A DNA stretch of 64,000 bases from assembly GCA_937884485.1 (NCBI GenBank), contig CALGCG010000127.1:1-64000 (forward strand), in the 5' to 3' direction. Below the pieces are notes generated by a model that was given only the letters and a program-made list of their open reading frames with translations, was not told where the DNA came from and did not search any database. This document shows, in pieces, positions 1 through 8,137 of the stretch. The stretch's first letter is position 1; each line of letters starts with the position of its first letter. The DNA is from an uncultured Bacteroidales bacterium (GTDB lineage Bacteria; Bacteroidota; Bacteroidia; Bacteroidales; P3). A program made the translations under genes and the position numbers.

Positions 1-94
1 TTAAAAGAGCTATTTGAACTTCTGGAGAACCAGTATCTTTTTCATCTCTTTTATACTTTCCAATGATTTGAGCTTTTGCTTCTTTAGAAATCAT
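1..94 (-). CDS. rpsO: 30S ribosomal protein S15, N-terminal fragment (runs off window)
   Basis: S15 is a small-subunit protein that binds 16S rRNA early in assembly. The 31 visible residues begin MISKEAKAQIIGKYKR and contain the family signature DTGSPEVQIALL. The start ATG (94-92) follows an AGGAGGTG ribosome site by a few bases, which is normal for Firmicutes but is seen nowhere else here. The codons are AT-rich, unlike every Bacteroidales gene in the window. Together with the sigma-A promoter at 184-212, this suggests DNA from a clostridial organism joined at the contig edge. The identity is clear; the origin is an inference. Confidence 0.9.
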   Translation of the reverse strand, partial: MISKEAKAQIIGKYKRDEKDTGSPEVQIALL

Positions 95-118
95 ATTTAC
101 ACCTCCTATTTTTTTACT

Positions 119-169
119 CCTAAAACTGAGTTTAAAATCAGGTGTCAAGATTAAAAACTAAGTTTTAGG
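119..169 (-). promoter_or_regulatory. rpsO leader hairpin (probable S15 autoregulatory element)
   Basis: Two 21-base arms (119-139 and 149-169) are inverted complements with about three mismatches around a 9-base loop, lying between the promoter and the rpsO ribosome site. S15 is known to repress its own mRNA by binding leader structures in several phyla, so an S15-binding hairpin is the natural reading. No factor-independent terminator follows it. Function is inferred from position. Confidence 0.6.
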
Positions 170-183
170 TATTTACTTTGCAT

Positions 184-212
184 ATTATACTATAAAATTA
201 CTGTTTTTGCAA
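184..212 (-). promoter_or_regulatory. sigma-A type promoter for rpsO
   Basis: On the minus strand TTGCAA (212-207) is followed after exactly 17 bases by TATAAT (189-184). This is a near-consensus Firmicutes housekeeping promoter and differs from the TAnnTTTG promoters in the rest of the window. Transcription would start near 177 and give a leader of about 80 bases that contains the hairpin at 119-169. Confidence 0.8.
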
Positions 213-296
213 GAGATTTCCACAAATTACTTCTACAAAAATTGTTTATAATTTTATGTTTGAAGTGAGATGTGTGATTAGTTGTGTAAAAAATCA

Positions 297-1775
297 TTAA
301 TATTGTCTTCCCCAAATCACATATTTATCTGCAGGCTTTCCGCAGCATACGCAGTTTCCTGCCTTGCGCTCCTGCATGAATGGGATACAGCGCGAACCCA
401 CGCCTGTCTTTTCCTTTACCTCGTCCTCGCAGGCCTCATCGCCGCACCACATTGCCTTGATAAAGCCGTCGCCCTTTTCTTCAAGAGCCTTGTTTATCTC
501 GTCGATTGTCTCGCAGGAATATGTTCTGTTGTTCATATTCTCAAGGGCCTTATTGTACATTCCTTCACGAGCTTCCTCAAGCTTTGCATAAACTGTTTCC
601 TCAAGCTTGTCAAGCGGAACGATCACCTTTTCGCCGTTCCAGCGTGATGCGATAACGCACTGACCGTTCTCGATATCCTTAGGGCCGATCTCAATACGCA
701 GCGGGATACCGCGCATTTCCTGCTCGTTGAACTTCCAGCCGGGTTTGTACTCGGGACGGTTGTCGTACTTCACCACCAGGCCTTTGGCTTCGAGGGCCTT
801 GACGATGGGGGCGATGTGCTCGTCGAGCTGGCGCTGCTGCTCGTCGCTCTTGCAGATGGGGACGATGGCCACGTGGATGGGTGCCAGGTGCGGCGGCAGG
901 ACGAGGCCGTTGTCGTCGGAGTGGGTCATGATGAGGGCACCCATCAGGCGGGTGCTGACGCCCCACGAGGTGGCCCAGACATATTCGAGCTTGTTCTCCT
1001 TGTTGAGGAACTGCACCTCGAAGGCCTTGGCGAAGTTCTGGCCCAGGAAGTGGCTGGTGCCTGCCTGCAGGGCCTTGCCGTCCTGCATCATGGCCTCGAT
1101 GCAGAGGGTGTCGAGGGCGCCGGCGAAGCGCTCGTTGGGGCTCTTGTGACCCTTGAGCACGGGCACGGCCATGTACTTCTCGGCAAACTCGGCGTAGACG
1201 TCGAGCATGCGGCGGGTCTCGGCCTCGGCCTCCTCGCGGGTGGCGTGGGCGGTGTGGCCTTCCTGCCAGAGGAACTCGGCGGTGCGGAGGAACATGCGGG
1301 TGCGCATCTCCCAACGCACGACGTTGGCCCACTGGTTGCAGAGGATGGGCAGGTCGCGGTAGGACTTGATCCAGTTCTTATAGGTGCTCCAGATGATGGT
1401 CTCGGAGGTGGGGCGCACGATGAGCTCTTCCTCGAGCTTGGCGGCGGGGTCGACGACGACGCCCTTGCCGTTGGGGTCGTTCATCAGACGGTGGTGGGTC
1501 ACCACGGCGCACTCCTTGGCGAAGCCCTCGACATGCTCGGCCTCGCGACTGAGGAAGCTCTTGGGGATGAAGAGGGGGAAATAGGCATTCTGGTGGCCGG
1601 TCTCTTTGAACATCTTGTCCAGCTGGTGCTGCATCTTCTCCCAGATGGCATAGCCATAGGGTTTGATGACCATGCAGCCGCGCACGGCACTCTGCTCGGC
1701 GAGGTCGGCACGCACTACCAGTTCGTTATACCATTCGGAGTAGTTCTCACTGCGTTTGGGGAAATCTTTTGCCAT
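297..1775 (-). CDS. proS: Prolyl-tRNA synthetase, possibly chimeric
   Basis: Charges tRNA-Pro with proline in the cytoplasm. The 492-residue size matches the short (ProS type 3) form. Class II core motifs are visible: RPTSETIIW at 121-129, the motif 2 segment RWEMRTRMFLRTAEF at 154-168, and GTSHFLGQNFAKAF at 239-252. Residues 1 to about 345 read like Bacteroidales ProS. From about residue 350 (nt ~728 down to 297) the protein turns clostridial, with IEIGPKDIENGQCV, GFIKAMWCGDEACE and a CVCCGKP zinc-type motif where Bacteroidales usually have AHWDGT. Codon style changes at the same place. The enzyme would be intact either way. The start ATG at 1775 is well supported by the promoter at 1850-1857. 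Confidence 0.93.
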   Translation of the reverse strand: MAKDFPKRSENYSEWYNELVVRADLAEQSAVRGCMVIKPYGYAIWEKMQHQLDKMFKETGHQNAYFPLFIPKSFLSREAEHVEGFAKECAVVTHHRLMNDPNGKGVVVDPAAKLEEELIVRPTSETIIWSTYKNWIKSYRDLPILCNQWANVVRWEMRTRMFLRTAEFLWQEGHTAHATREEAEAETRRMLDVYAEFAEKYMAVPVLKGHKSPNERFAGALDTLCIEAMMQDGKALQAGTSHFLGQNFAKAFEVQFLNKENKLEYVWATSWGVSTRLMGALIMTHSDDNGLVLPPHLAPIHVAIVPICKSDEQQRQLDEHIAPIVKALEAKGLVVKYDNRPEYKPGWKFNEQEMRGIPLRIEIGPKDIENGQCVIASRWNGEKVIVPLDKLEETVYAKLEEAREGMYNKALENMNNRTYSCETIDEINKALEEKGDGFIKAMWCGDEACEDEVKEKTGVGSRCIPFMQERKAGNCVCCGKPADKYVIWGRQY

Positions 1776-1809
1776 AACAATATAGTATTTTTATTTTTTT
1801 TCTTTATTA

Positions 1810-1836
1810 TACAATAAATTGTAGCATTTGTCGTTT
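1810..1836 (+). promoter_or_regulatory. Two-box (ECF-like) promoter motif upstream of the 1913 gene
   Basis: TACAATAAATT (1810-1820), nine bases, then GTCGTTT (1830-1836). Same boxes and spacing as the shared motif found at about ten other gene starts here. It is about 76 bases from the ATG, so this is a weaker example. Confidence 0.4.
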
Positions 1837-1849
1837 CAATAACGATTTG

Positions 1850-1857
1850 CAAAAATA
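1850..1857 (-). promoter_or_regulatory. Bacteroidales -7 box for proS
   Basis: TATTTTTG on the minus strand matches the Bacteroidota -7 consensus TAnnTTTG and lies about 75 bases upstream of the proS ATG. The -33 box is weak, so the exact promoter is tentative. Confidence 0.5.
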
Positions 1858-1877
1858 CGAAATATTTTTGAAATAGG

Positions 1878-1898
1878 AACTAAAAATTAAGAATTAAG
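1878..1898. repeat. Heptamer array, three units
   Basis: Three 7-base units of the form AA(C/T)TAA(A/G) lie just before the 1913 gene. It belongs to the same class as the longer 7-base arrays at 6456, 21194 and 24812. Confidence 0.5.
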
Positions 1899-1912
1899 CG
1901 ATTATATACAAT

Positions 1913-2740
1913 ATGAGACGATTTTTTGTGATGGGATTTGTGGGGTTGCTGGGACTGATTGGCAACATGGTTTCAGCACAGGAGAAACACGGCATCGACA
2001 CCCTGCAGTGCCATATTGTGGGTTTCTCTTTCGGAGCCGTAACGCCCCTGCTGGGCAGCAATAGCGGCGGCATGGACGGCGGCAACATGAACGAACTCTA
2101 CGACGGTCCCTACCTCAACTTCGACATCAACTGGGCCTACAAATGGAAGAGCAACTGGATGGTGACCCTGGACGGCGACCTGTGGTTCGGCTACAACAGC
2201 GACAACCTCACTCTGCGCGCCGAGCGCATGGGCGACATCTTCACGCCGAACGGACACCTGATGAGCTGGGGCGGATATGACGGCGTGGTGACACTCTACA
2301 ACCGCGGCTTTGCCGTGCGTCCCGGCGTGGCCAAGATCATCCCCCTCTTCCGCAAAAACCCCGACTCGGGCATACTGCTGAAGCTCAGCGGCGGATGGTT
2401 CATGCAGAAGACCGTCAACACCCAGGACATGAACGAGAGCGAGGTGCCTCAACTCAGCGAGAAGATGATGCCTCTCTACGACCACCTGCGCAACGGCATG
2501 ATACTCACGCAGAGCGTGGGCTTCATCTACATGAGCAACCGCTCAACCTATGTCAACTTCAAAATCACCTTCGACCTGAGCGAATGCATCAGCTGGTCGT
2601 CGCGCCCCTACACCATTGACAACGTCATGGGGCTCAACGGCAAGGACAACAACACCTACTTCGACCTCATGGCCGGCATCAAAGCCAGCTGGATGTTCCC
2701 CTTCACCGGCAAAACCGCCTACGACTACTATTATTATTGA
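1913..2740 (+). CDS. Predicted outer-membrane beta-barrel protein, unknown function
   Basis: A 275-residue protein with a signal peptide ending near residue 22 (cleavage after MVSA). The mature part is rich in alternating aromatic and polar residues (YLNFDINWAYKW, WMVTLDGDLWFGYNS) and ends in YDYYYY, typical of a small outer-membrane barrel. No enzymatic motif is seen. It precedes waaA by 18 bases and probably shares its mRNA, so a role linked to LPS or the outer membrane is plausible. I cannot name the family. Confidence 0.75.
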   Translation: MRRFFVMGFVGLLGLIGNMVSAQEKHGIDTLQCHIVGFSFGAVTPLLGSNSGGMDGGNMNELYDGPYLNFDINWAYKWKSNWMVTLDGDLWFGYNSDNLTLRAERMGDIFTPNGHLMSWGGYDGVVTLYNRGFAVRPGVAKIIPLFRKNPDSGILLKLSGGWFMQKTVNTQDMNESEVPQLSEKMMPLYDHLRNGMILTQSVGFIYMSNRSTYVNFKITFDLSECISWSSRPYTIDNVMGLNGKDNNTYFDLMAGIKASWMFPFTGKTAYDYYYY

Positions 2741-2758
2741 TGAGTTAAAAAGACACTG

Positions 2759-4012
2759 ATGCGCATCATATACACTATTGGAATATACTGCTACACGTTT
2801 GGCATACGTGTGGCAGCGCTGTTCGGCCACGAAAAAGCCCGCCTCATGGTGCAGGGATGGAAATCCCAGCCCGCGATGGCCAAGCTCTCCAAAGACCGCC
2901 CCACCGTGTGGTTCCACGCCGCCAGCCTCGGCGAGTTCGAGCAGGCGCGCCCCGTGCTGGAAGCCTACCGCCAGCGGCACCCCGACCATCAGGTGCTCGT
3001 CACCTTCTTCTCCCCCTCGGGCTACGAAGTGCGCAAGAACTACTCCCAGGCCGAGGCCGTGTGCTACCTGCCCATGGACACCCCAGGCAACGTGCGCCGC
3101 TTCCTCAACGCGGCACACCCCGATAAAGTATTCTTCGTAAAATACGAATTCTGGTACAACTACCTCAACGCCCTGCGCCAACGCGGCACCGACACCTACA
3201 TCTTCTCGGCCATCTTCCGTCCCGAGCAGTACTTCTTCAAGTGGTACGGCGGATGGCTCCTGCGCCAAATCGGTCTTTGTTTCAAGCATCTCTTCGTGCA
3301 GAACGAGGAGAGCCTGCATCTATTGAAAAGCCACGGCATCGGCCATTGTTCCCTTGCCGGCGACACACGCTTCGACCGCGTGCACCAGATTGCCCAGGCC
3401 GCCGAAAGCGACGCGACAACCGAACGCTTCCTCGCCTCCCACGAGGGACCGGTCCTTGTGGCCGGCAGCACATGGCCTCCCGACGAGCAAATCATCGCCA
3501 AACTGGGCGACAAGCACAAAGACATGAGAATCATCCTCGCGCCTCACATGATCAACGAGGAACACCTGCAGCAAATCGAGAGACTCTTCCCCGACAGCAT
3601 CCGCTACTCGGAATGCATTAACGCACTAACGCAATCCCACAATAACACATTTACACATTCAAAAGTACTCATCATCGACAATATCGGCCTCCTCTCCAAG
3701 CTCTACCGCTACGCCACAGCAACCTATATCGGCGGCGGTTTCGGTGTGGGAATCCACAACATCCTCGAAGCCGTCACCTTTGGCAAACCCGTCTTCTTCG
3801 GACCCAACTACCACAAGTTCCAGGAAGCCCACGACATCATCGCCCGGGGCGGCGGATGGAGCATCAGCGACTTCCCCTCCCTCGACGCGCCTTTTTCCAC
3901 TCTCCTCTCCCACCCCGAAGCGTTGCAGAAAGCCACACAGGCCTGCAACACCTATATGAACGAGAACCTCGGAAGCACTGAAAAGATACTCAAGACTGTA
4001 GATGAGAAATGA
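2759..4012 (+). CDS. waaA: 3-deoxy-D-manno-octulosonic acid (Kdo) transferase
   Basis: Adds Kdo from CMP-Kdo to lipid A precursor at the inner face of the cytoplasmic membrane (GT30 family). The 417 residues contain the N-terminal membrane anchor, FHAASLGEFEQARP (~52-65), VKYEFWYNYL, the GDTRFDRV motif, and the C-terminal nucleotide-sugar site GGGFGVGIHNILEA followed by FGPNYHKFQEA. One insertion is odd: residues of about NALTQSHNNTFTHSK (nt ~3617-3662) are encoded by AT-rich DNA with a 7-base period, unlike the GC-rich flanks. The 3' end overlaps tamL by 11 bases, suggesting translational coupling. Confidence 0.93.
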   Translation: MRIIYTIGIYCYTFGIRVAALFGHEKARLMVQGWKSQPAMAKLSKDRPTVWFHAASLGEFEQARPVLEAYRQRHPDHQVLVTFFSPSGYEVRKNYSQAEAVCYLPMDTPGNVRRFLNAAHPDKVFFVKYEFWYNYLNALRQRGTDTYIFSAIFRPEQYFFKWYGGWLLRQIGLCFKHLFVQNEESLHLLKSHGIGHCSLAGDTRFDRVHQIAQAAESDATTERFLASHEGPVLVAGSTWPPDEQIIAKLGDKHKDMRIILAPHMINEEHLQQIERLFPDSIRYSECINALTQSHNNTFTHSKVLIIDNIGLLSKLYRYATATYIGGGFGVGIHNILEAVTFGKPVFFGPNYHKFQEAHDIIARGGGWSISDFPSLDAPFSTLLSHPEALQKATQACNTYMNENLGSTEKILKTVDEK

Positions 4013-6452
4013 CCACCGACATAGAATATGCAATCGTCGGTTGTCGCTTCGCGGCAGCCTGTTTCTCCTTTTCCCCTTCTCTTTTCTCCTGCTGACCTCC
4101 TGCTACACCAACCGCTACATCCCCGACGGCGGCCACCGGCTGGACGAAACGGTGCAGACCGTCGTCATGGCCGACGGCTCCGAGGTCCCCCCCGAGGTGC
4201 ACGACGCCCTGAAGAACGCAGAGAACTACTACGTGCAACGCCGCAACTCCAAAGTCTTCGGCCTGAAGAACCTGCCCGTGGGCATGTGGCTCTACTCCAT
4301 CGCCAAACCCACCGACAGCACCTTCTGGGGCAACTACTGGCGACGCCTCGGCCAGGCACCGGTGGTATACGAGGAAGACAAAGCACGCCGCACGGCACGC
4401 CAGCTGCAGAGCCTGTTGGAATCGAAAGGCTGCTTCAACTCTACCGCCACCTTCGACACCCTCGCCATGGAAGACAAGAAAATCACCATCGGCTACCACC
4501 TCACCGCCACCCCCCGCTACCTCGTCGAGGAGGTCATCTACCACACTCAGAACGACACCATCCGCACACTGCTCGACACATGGCAGCCTGCCTCGCCCCT
4601 CAAAGCCAACACCTACTACGACCAGGAGGTGCTGGCCTCCGAGCGCTCCCGCCTGGTGTCGCTGCTGCGCGAAGAGGGCTACTACCGCGCCTCCGTCGAA
4701 AACATCACCTTCCTCGTCGACACCACCTACAACGACCGCCGCCTCTCCATCGATGTCTATGTCGACAGCCGCAACCTGCGGAAATACCACATCAACAACA
4801 TCTTCATCTTCCCCAACAGCACCGCCGGCATCCGCAACGGCGAGGTCACCCTCGACACCACAGCCTTCAACTACGCCGGCCTCCACCGCCAGTTCGAGTT
4901 CAACTTCGTCTCCGACGTCAGCAAGCGCATCACCCCCAACAAAGAGACCATCAGCCGCTCCATGATGATGTTCCCCGGCATGCTCTACCGCCCCAGCCGC
5001 ATCACCAACACCTACAACTCGCTCCTCAACCTGCGCAACTTCAAATACATCAACATCGAGTTCGCCGAATCGCCCTTCTCCACCGACAGCATGCCGCTCG
5101 TCGACGCCCATGTGCGCCTGCTCAACACCACGCAGCAGAAAATATCCCTCTCCCTCGAGCTCACCAACGCCTCCCCCATCGGCGCCACCGACAGCGCCTC
5201 CAACTTCTTCACCAACGGCAACCTCGGCATCGAGACCACCCTCGAATACCAGCACAAGAACCTCTTCGGCGGCGCCGAGCTGCTGAAAGTGAAGAGCTCG
5301 CTGCTCCTCGAGCTGCCCAAATTCATCCTCCAGGAGGGCGGCGGCAGCTTCTACGACAATTTCAGCACCTTCGAGGTCAACCTCGACGCCTCCCTCGACG
5401 TCCCCGACGCCTTCCCCTTCTCCTCCCTCATCTACTGGCAGCGCACACGCCCCCACACCCTCGTCAACCTCGGCGGCAGCTACCAGTACCGCTACTGGTT
5501 CGAGCGCATCCTGGCCAACACCTCCTTCGGTTACACCTGGTCCTTCCGCTCCGCCGACGACCCGCGCTCCTCGGCGGCCCCGCACACCACACAGCACCAG
5601 CTGCTCCCCATCGAGCTCACCTTCGTCCGCGTGCTCAACATCGACGACAACTTCGCCGCCCGCCTGCGCTCCATCAACGACCTGCGCATGAACTACCAGT
5701 ACAGCAGCCACTTCATCATGGACGCCCGCTACGACTTCGCCTACAGCAACCAGCAGTACGGCACCCGCCGCAACTTCTCCCTCTTCCGCCTCTCCGTGGA
5801 GAGCGCGGGCAACCTGCTCAAGGGCTACTCCCTCCTTGCCGGCGGCAGCGCCGACAGCAACGGCGTCTACCAGATCCTCGGCGTCCCCTTCGCCCAATAC
5901 TTCCGCCTCAACACCGAATTCACACGCTACTTCTACCACTTCCAGCGCTCCACCCTCGTAGCGCGCCTGCTCCTCGGCGCCGGCGTGCCCTTCGGCAACT
6001 CGCTCTCCATGCCCTACGAGAAAAGCTTCTTCGGCGGCGGCCCCACCACCATGCGCGCCTGGCAGCTGCGCCACCTCGGCCCCGGCTCCTACAACTACGG
6101 CGACAACATGATCGAGCGCGTCGGCGACCTGCAGCTCGTCCTCAACCTCGAGGAGCGCTTCCCCATAGCAGGAATCTTCGAGGGCGCACTCTTTGCCGAC
6201 ATCGGCAACGTGTGGCTCCTCAACGCCTCCGACCAATACCCCGGCGGCGAACTCCAGTGGGACGAACTCTACAAGGAGATTGCCGTGGGCATAGGCCTCG
6301 GCATACGCCTCAATGTCTCCATCGCCACCCTCAGGCTCGACTTCGCCATCCCCCTCTACGACCCCGGCTACAGCGAGAGCCACCGCTGGCGCCCGCCCCA
6401 CTGGGCACTCAACCAGATAGTCACCAACTTCGGTATCAACTATCCTTTCTAA
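4002..6452 (+). CDS. tamL: TamL, BamA/TamA-like outer-membrane assembly lipoprotein
   Basis: The Bacteroidota version of the TamA outer-membrane assembly factor, which inserts selected proteins together with TamB. The 816-residue product has a signal sequence ending in the lipobox LLTSC (Cys34), POTRA-like repeats through about residue 400, and a C-terminal 16-strand-type barrel (Omp85 family) ending in the aromatic residue of NYPF. The motif GGGPTTMRAWQLRHLGPG near residue 675 corresponds to the conserved loop-6 region of Omp85 proteins. The ATG used overlaps waaA; no later ATG precedes the lipobox. TamB is not in the window. Confidence 0.88.
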   Translation: MRNDHRHRICNRRLSLRGSLFLLFPFSFLLLTSCYTNRYIPDGGHRLDETVQTVVMADGSEVPPEVHDALKNAENYYVQRRNSKVFGLKNLPVGMWLYSIAKPTDSTFWGNYWRRLGQAPVVYEEDKARRTARQLQSLLESKGCFNSTATFDTLAMEDKKITIGYHLTATPRYLVEEVIYHTQNDTIRTLLDTWQPASPLKANTYYDQEVLASERSRLVSLLREEGYYRASVENITFLVDTTYNDRRLSIDVYVDSRNLRKYHINNIFIFPNSTAGIRNGEVTLDTTAFNYAGLHRQFEFNFVSDVSKRITPNKETISRSMMMFPGMLYRPSRITNTYNSLLNLRNFKYINIEFAESPFSTDSMPLVDAHVRLLNTTQQKISLSLELTNASPIGATDSASNFFTNGNLGIETTLEYQHKNLFGGAELLKVKSSLLLELPKFILQEGGGSFYDNFSTFEVNLDASLDVPDAFPFSSLIYWQRTRPHTLVNLGGSYQYRYWFERILANTSFGYTWSFRSADDPRSSAAPHTTQHQLLPIELTFVRVLNIDDNFAARLRSINDLRMNYQYSSHFIMDARYDFAYSNQQYGTRRNFSLFRLSVESAGNLLKGYSLLAGGSADSNGVYQILGVPFAQYFRLNTEFTRYFYHFQRSTLVARLLLGAGVPFGNSLSMPYEKSFFGGGPTTMRAWQLRHLGPGSYNYGDNMIERVGDLQLVLNLEERFPIAGIFEGALFADIGNVWLLNASDQYPGGELQWDELYKEIAVGIGLGIRLNVSIATLRLDFAIPLYDPGYSESHRWRPPHWALNQIVTNFGINYPF

Positions 6453-6455
6453 GGT

Positions 6456-6512
6456 CTACAGTTTAGGGTTTAAAGTTTACAGTTTAAGGTTTAAAGTTTA
6501 TTGTTTAAAGTG
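6456..6512. repeat. Heptamer array between tamL and the EamA transporter
   Basis: About seven 7-base units of the form (A/G)GTTTA(A/G/C) in head-to-tail order fill the gap after tamL and run into the likely GTG start of the next gene. The strict 7-base period is easy to see by eye. No promoter box is recognisable inside it. Confidence 0.75.
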
Positions 6513-7412
6513 AAACGCTCAAAAACACTCACCTACGTCCTCATAACAGCCTCCGTCGTTTTCTGGGGCATCAGCTTCATCATGACCAAAGAGCTCTTCC
6601 TCACCGAAGAGCACATGACCGTCACCCTCCTCATCACCCTCCGCCTGGCCATAGCCTCGCTGGTGATGGTGCCCATGCTGGCGCTCTCCGGCAAACTGCA
6701 GCGCATCCGCCGCGCGGACATCAAATGGTTCCTCCTGCTGGCGCTGTGCGAACCGTTCATCTACCACCTCTGCGAAACCAACGGCGTCAAACTCGTCAGC
6801 GGCTCCCTGGCCTCCGTCGTCATAGCCACCATACCCCTCTTCGTACCCTTCGGCATGTGGGTGGCCTACCGCCAGCGCATCAAACCCGCCATGGTCGTCG
6901 GCGTCGTCCTGTCGCTCGCCGGCGTCGTCCTGATGCTCAACACCTCCCTCTTCGACCCCAGCACCTCGCTGCTGAAAGGCATGCTCTTCCTCTCCGGAGC
7001 CGTGGCCATCGCCGTCGTCTACACTATCCTGCTCGTCAAAGTCGTAAGCCACTACCATCCGCTGGTCATCACCACATGGCAGAACGTCATAGGCCTCGCC
7101 TATTTCCTGCCCCTGGCCCTGGCCTTCGACGGCGGCCACTTCGCCCTCCTCTCCTGGAGTCCCAAAATGCTGCTGTTGCTGCTCATCCTCGGCATCTTCT
7201 GCTCCACCCTGGCCTATGCCGGCTACAACTATGGCGTGCGCACCCTCGGAGCCTCCGAAGCCTGCATCTTCAACAACGCCATCCCCGTCTTCTCGCTCAT
7301 CGCCGCCGTGGCCATCGGCCAGGAATCCTTCTCCTGGATCAAAGTCATCGGCATGGCCGTCGTCATCGCCGGCGTCGTCATCGCCCAGCATCAGCCGCGC
7401 CGCCGGCCGTAG
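6510..7412 (+). CDS. EamA/DMT-family transporter
   Basis: About 300 residues with ten predicted membrane helices in two internally similar halves, the fold of the drug/metabolite transporter superfamily. The first EamA repeat starts at VFWGISFIMTK and the second at LFLSGAVAIAVVYT. Substrate cannot be told from sequence. I chose the GTG at 6510; a TTG at 6501 would add three residues from the heptamer array. It follows tamL on the same strand and ends at a strong terminator (7440-7471). Confidence 0.85.
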   Translation: MKRSKTLTYVLITASVVFWGISFIMTKELFLTEEHMTVTLLITLRLAIASLVMVPMLALSGKLQRIRRADIKWFLLLALCEPFIYHLCETNGVKLVSGSLASVVIATIPLFVPFGMWVAYRQRIKPAMVVGVVLSLAGVVLMLNTSLFDPSTSLLKGMLFLSGAVAIAVVYTILLVKVVSHYHPLVITTWQNVIGLAYFLPLALAFDGGHFALLSWSPKMLLLLLILGIFCSTLAYAGYNYGVRTLGASEACIFNNAIPVFSLIAAVAIGQESFSWIKVIGMAVVIAGVVIAQHQPRRRP

Positions 7413-7439
7413 CCGCCCATCCCCCAACCACATACAGGG

Positions 7440-7480
7440 CGTCGCCAAAAAACGAACATTTTTTGGCGACGTTCTCTCTT
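7440..7480. terminator. Intrinsic terminator between convergent genes
   Basis: Perfect 13-base inverted repeat (7440-7452 and 7459-7471) around a 6-base loop, followed by a T-rich run on the plus strand. It ends the waaA-tamL-EamA transcript. The stem includes an A6/T6 tract, so it may also work for the opposing gene at 7604. Confidence 0.85.
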
Positions 7481-7603
7481 TTTTTGCCATCCTCCCCCAT
7501 CCCAACCCACTGAAACCCAGTGCGTACATTACGCCCTGGGAGAACGGAAGTTACGGAGTGTCGATAGAATCCGAAGGTTCCGGGACAACGGAAATGGTTG
7601 ATA

Positions 7604-8137
7604 CTAAGACTGGCGAGGTGATTCCGGCAGGGGACTGCCGGGGGCAGCAGGAATCTTGGGGAAGTCCAGGACTTCGAGATCGGTGGGAGTTGGATTCAAG
7701 GCGAACCTGACGAGGGTGGCCACACGGTGGAACCCCTGCCGCCCGGCCGCACCGGGATTGATGTGCAGGAAGTTATAATCCTTGTCGTACATCACCCGGA
7801 GGATGTGGGAATGGCCGCAGACGAAGATATCGGGCTTGGCCAGCTGCAGCGTGCGCCGCAGCTCGTAGGGGTAATGGCCGGGCCATCCGCCGATGTGGGT
7901 CATGAGGACGCGCTGGCCCTCCACCTCGAAGAAGGCGCGCTCCTCCAGCTCGTAGTGAAGGCTGAAGCTGTCGCAGTTGCCCCACACGGCGCGGACGGGC
8001 TTGAAGGCCCGCAACTCGTCGAGCACGCAGGGCCCGATGTCGCCGGCATGCCACAGCTCGTCGCAGTCCTTGAAAAACGAGAAGACCTGCGGCGCCAACA
8101 CCCCGTGGGTATCGCTCAAAACTCCTATGCGCTTCAT
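7604..8137 (-). CDS. YfcE/MJ0936-type metallophosphoesterase
   Basis: A 177-residue single-domain calcineurin-like phosphodiesterase. All metal-site motifs are present: DTHG (~9-12), HAGDIG (~31-36), GNCD (~54-57), THIGG, and GHSH (~107-110), ending with PGAAGRQ. Family members hydrolyse small phosphodiester substrates in the cytoplasm; the true substrate is unknown. The last ~20 residues (Pro/Ser-rich) are longer than usual. Its ATG overlaps the stop of the upstream ATPase gene by 4 bases, so the two are co-translated. Confidence 0.9.
   Translation of the reverse strand: MKRIGVLSDTHGVLAPQVFSFFKDCDELWHAGDIGPCVLDELRAFKPVRAVWGNCDSFSLHYELEERAFFEVEGQRVLMTHIGGWPGHYPYELRRTLQLAKPDIFVCGHSHILRVMYDKDYNFLHINPGAAGRQGFHRVATLVRFALNPTPTDLEVLDFPKIPAAPGSPLPESPRQS

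Noticed and set aside
2543..6401. Long open frames on the strand opposite waaA, tamL and other genes (e.g. ~800 residues at 3990-6401)
   Set aside because: They arise from GC-rich codon use; their translations are low-complexity Gly/Val/Ala/Glu strings without domains, and the plus-strand genes are clear.
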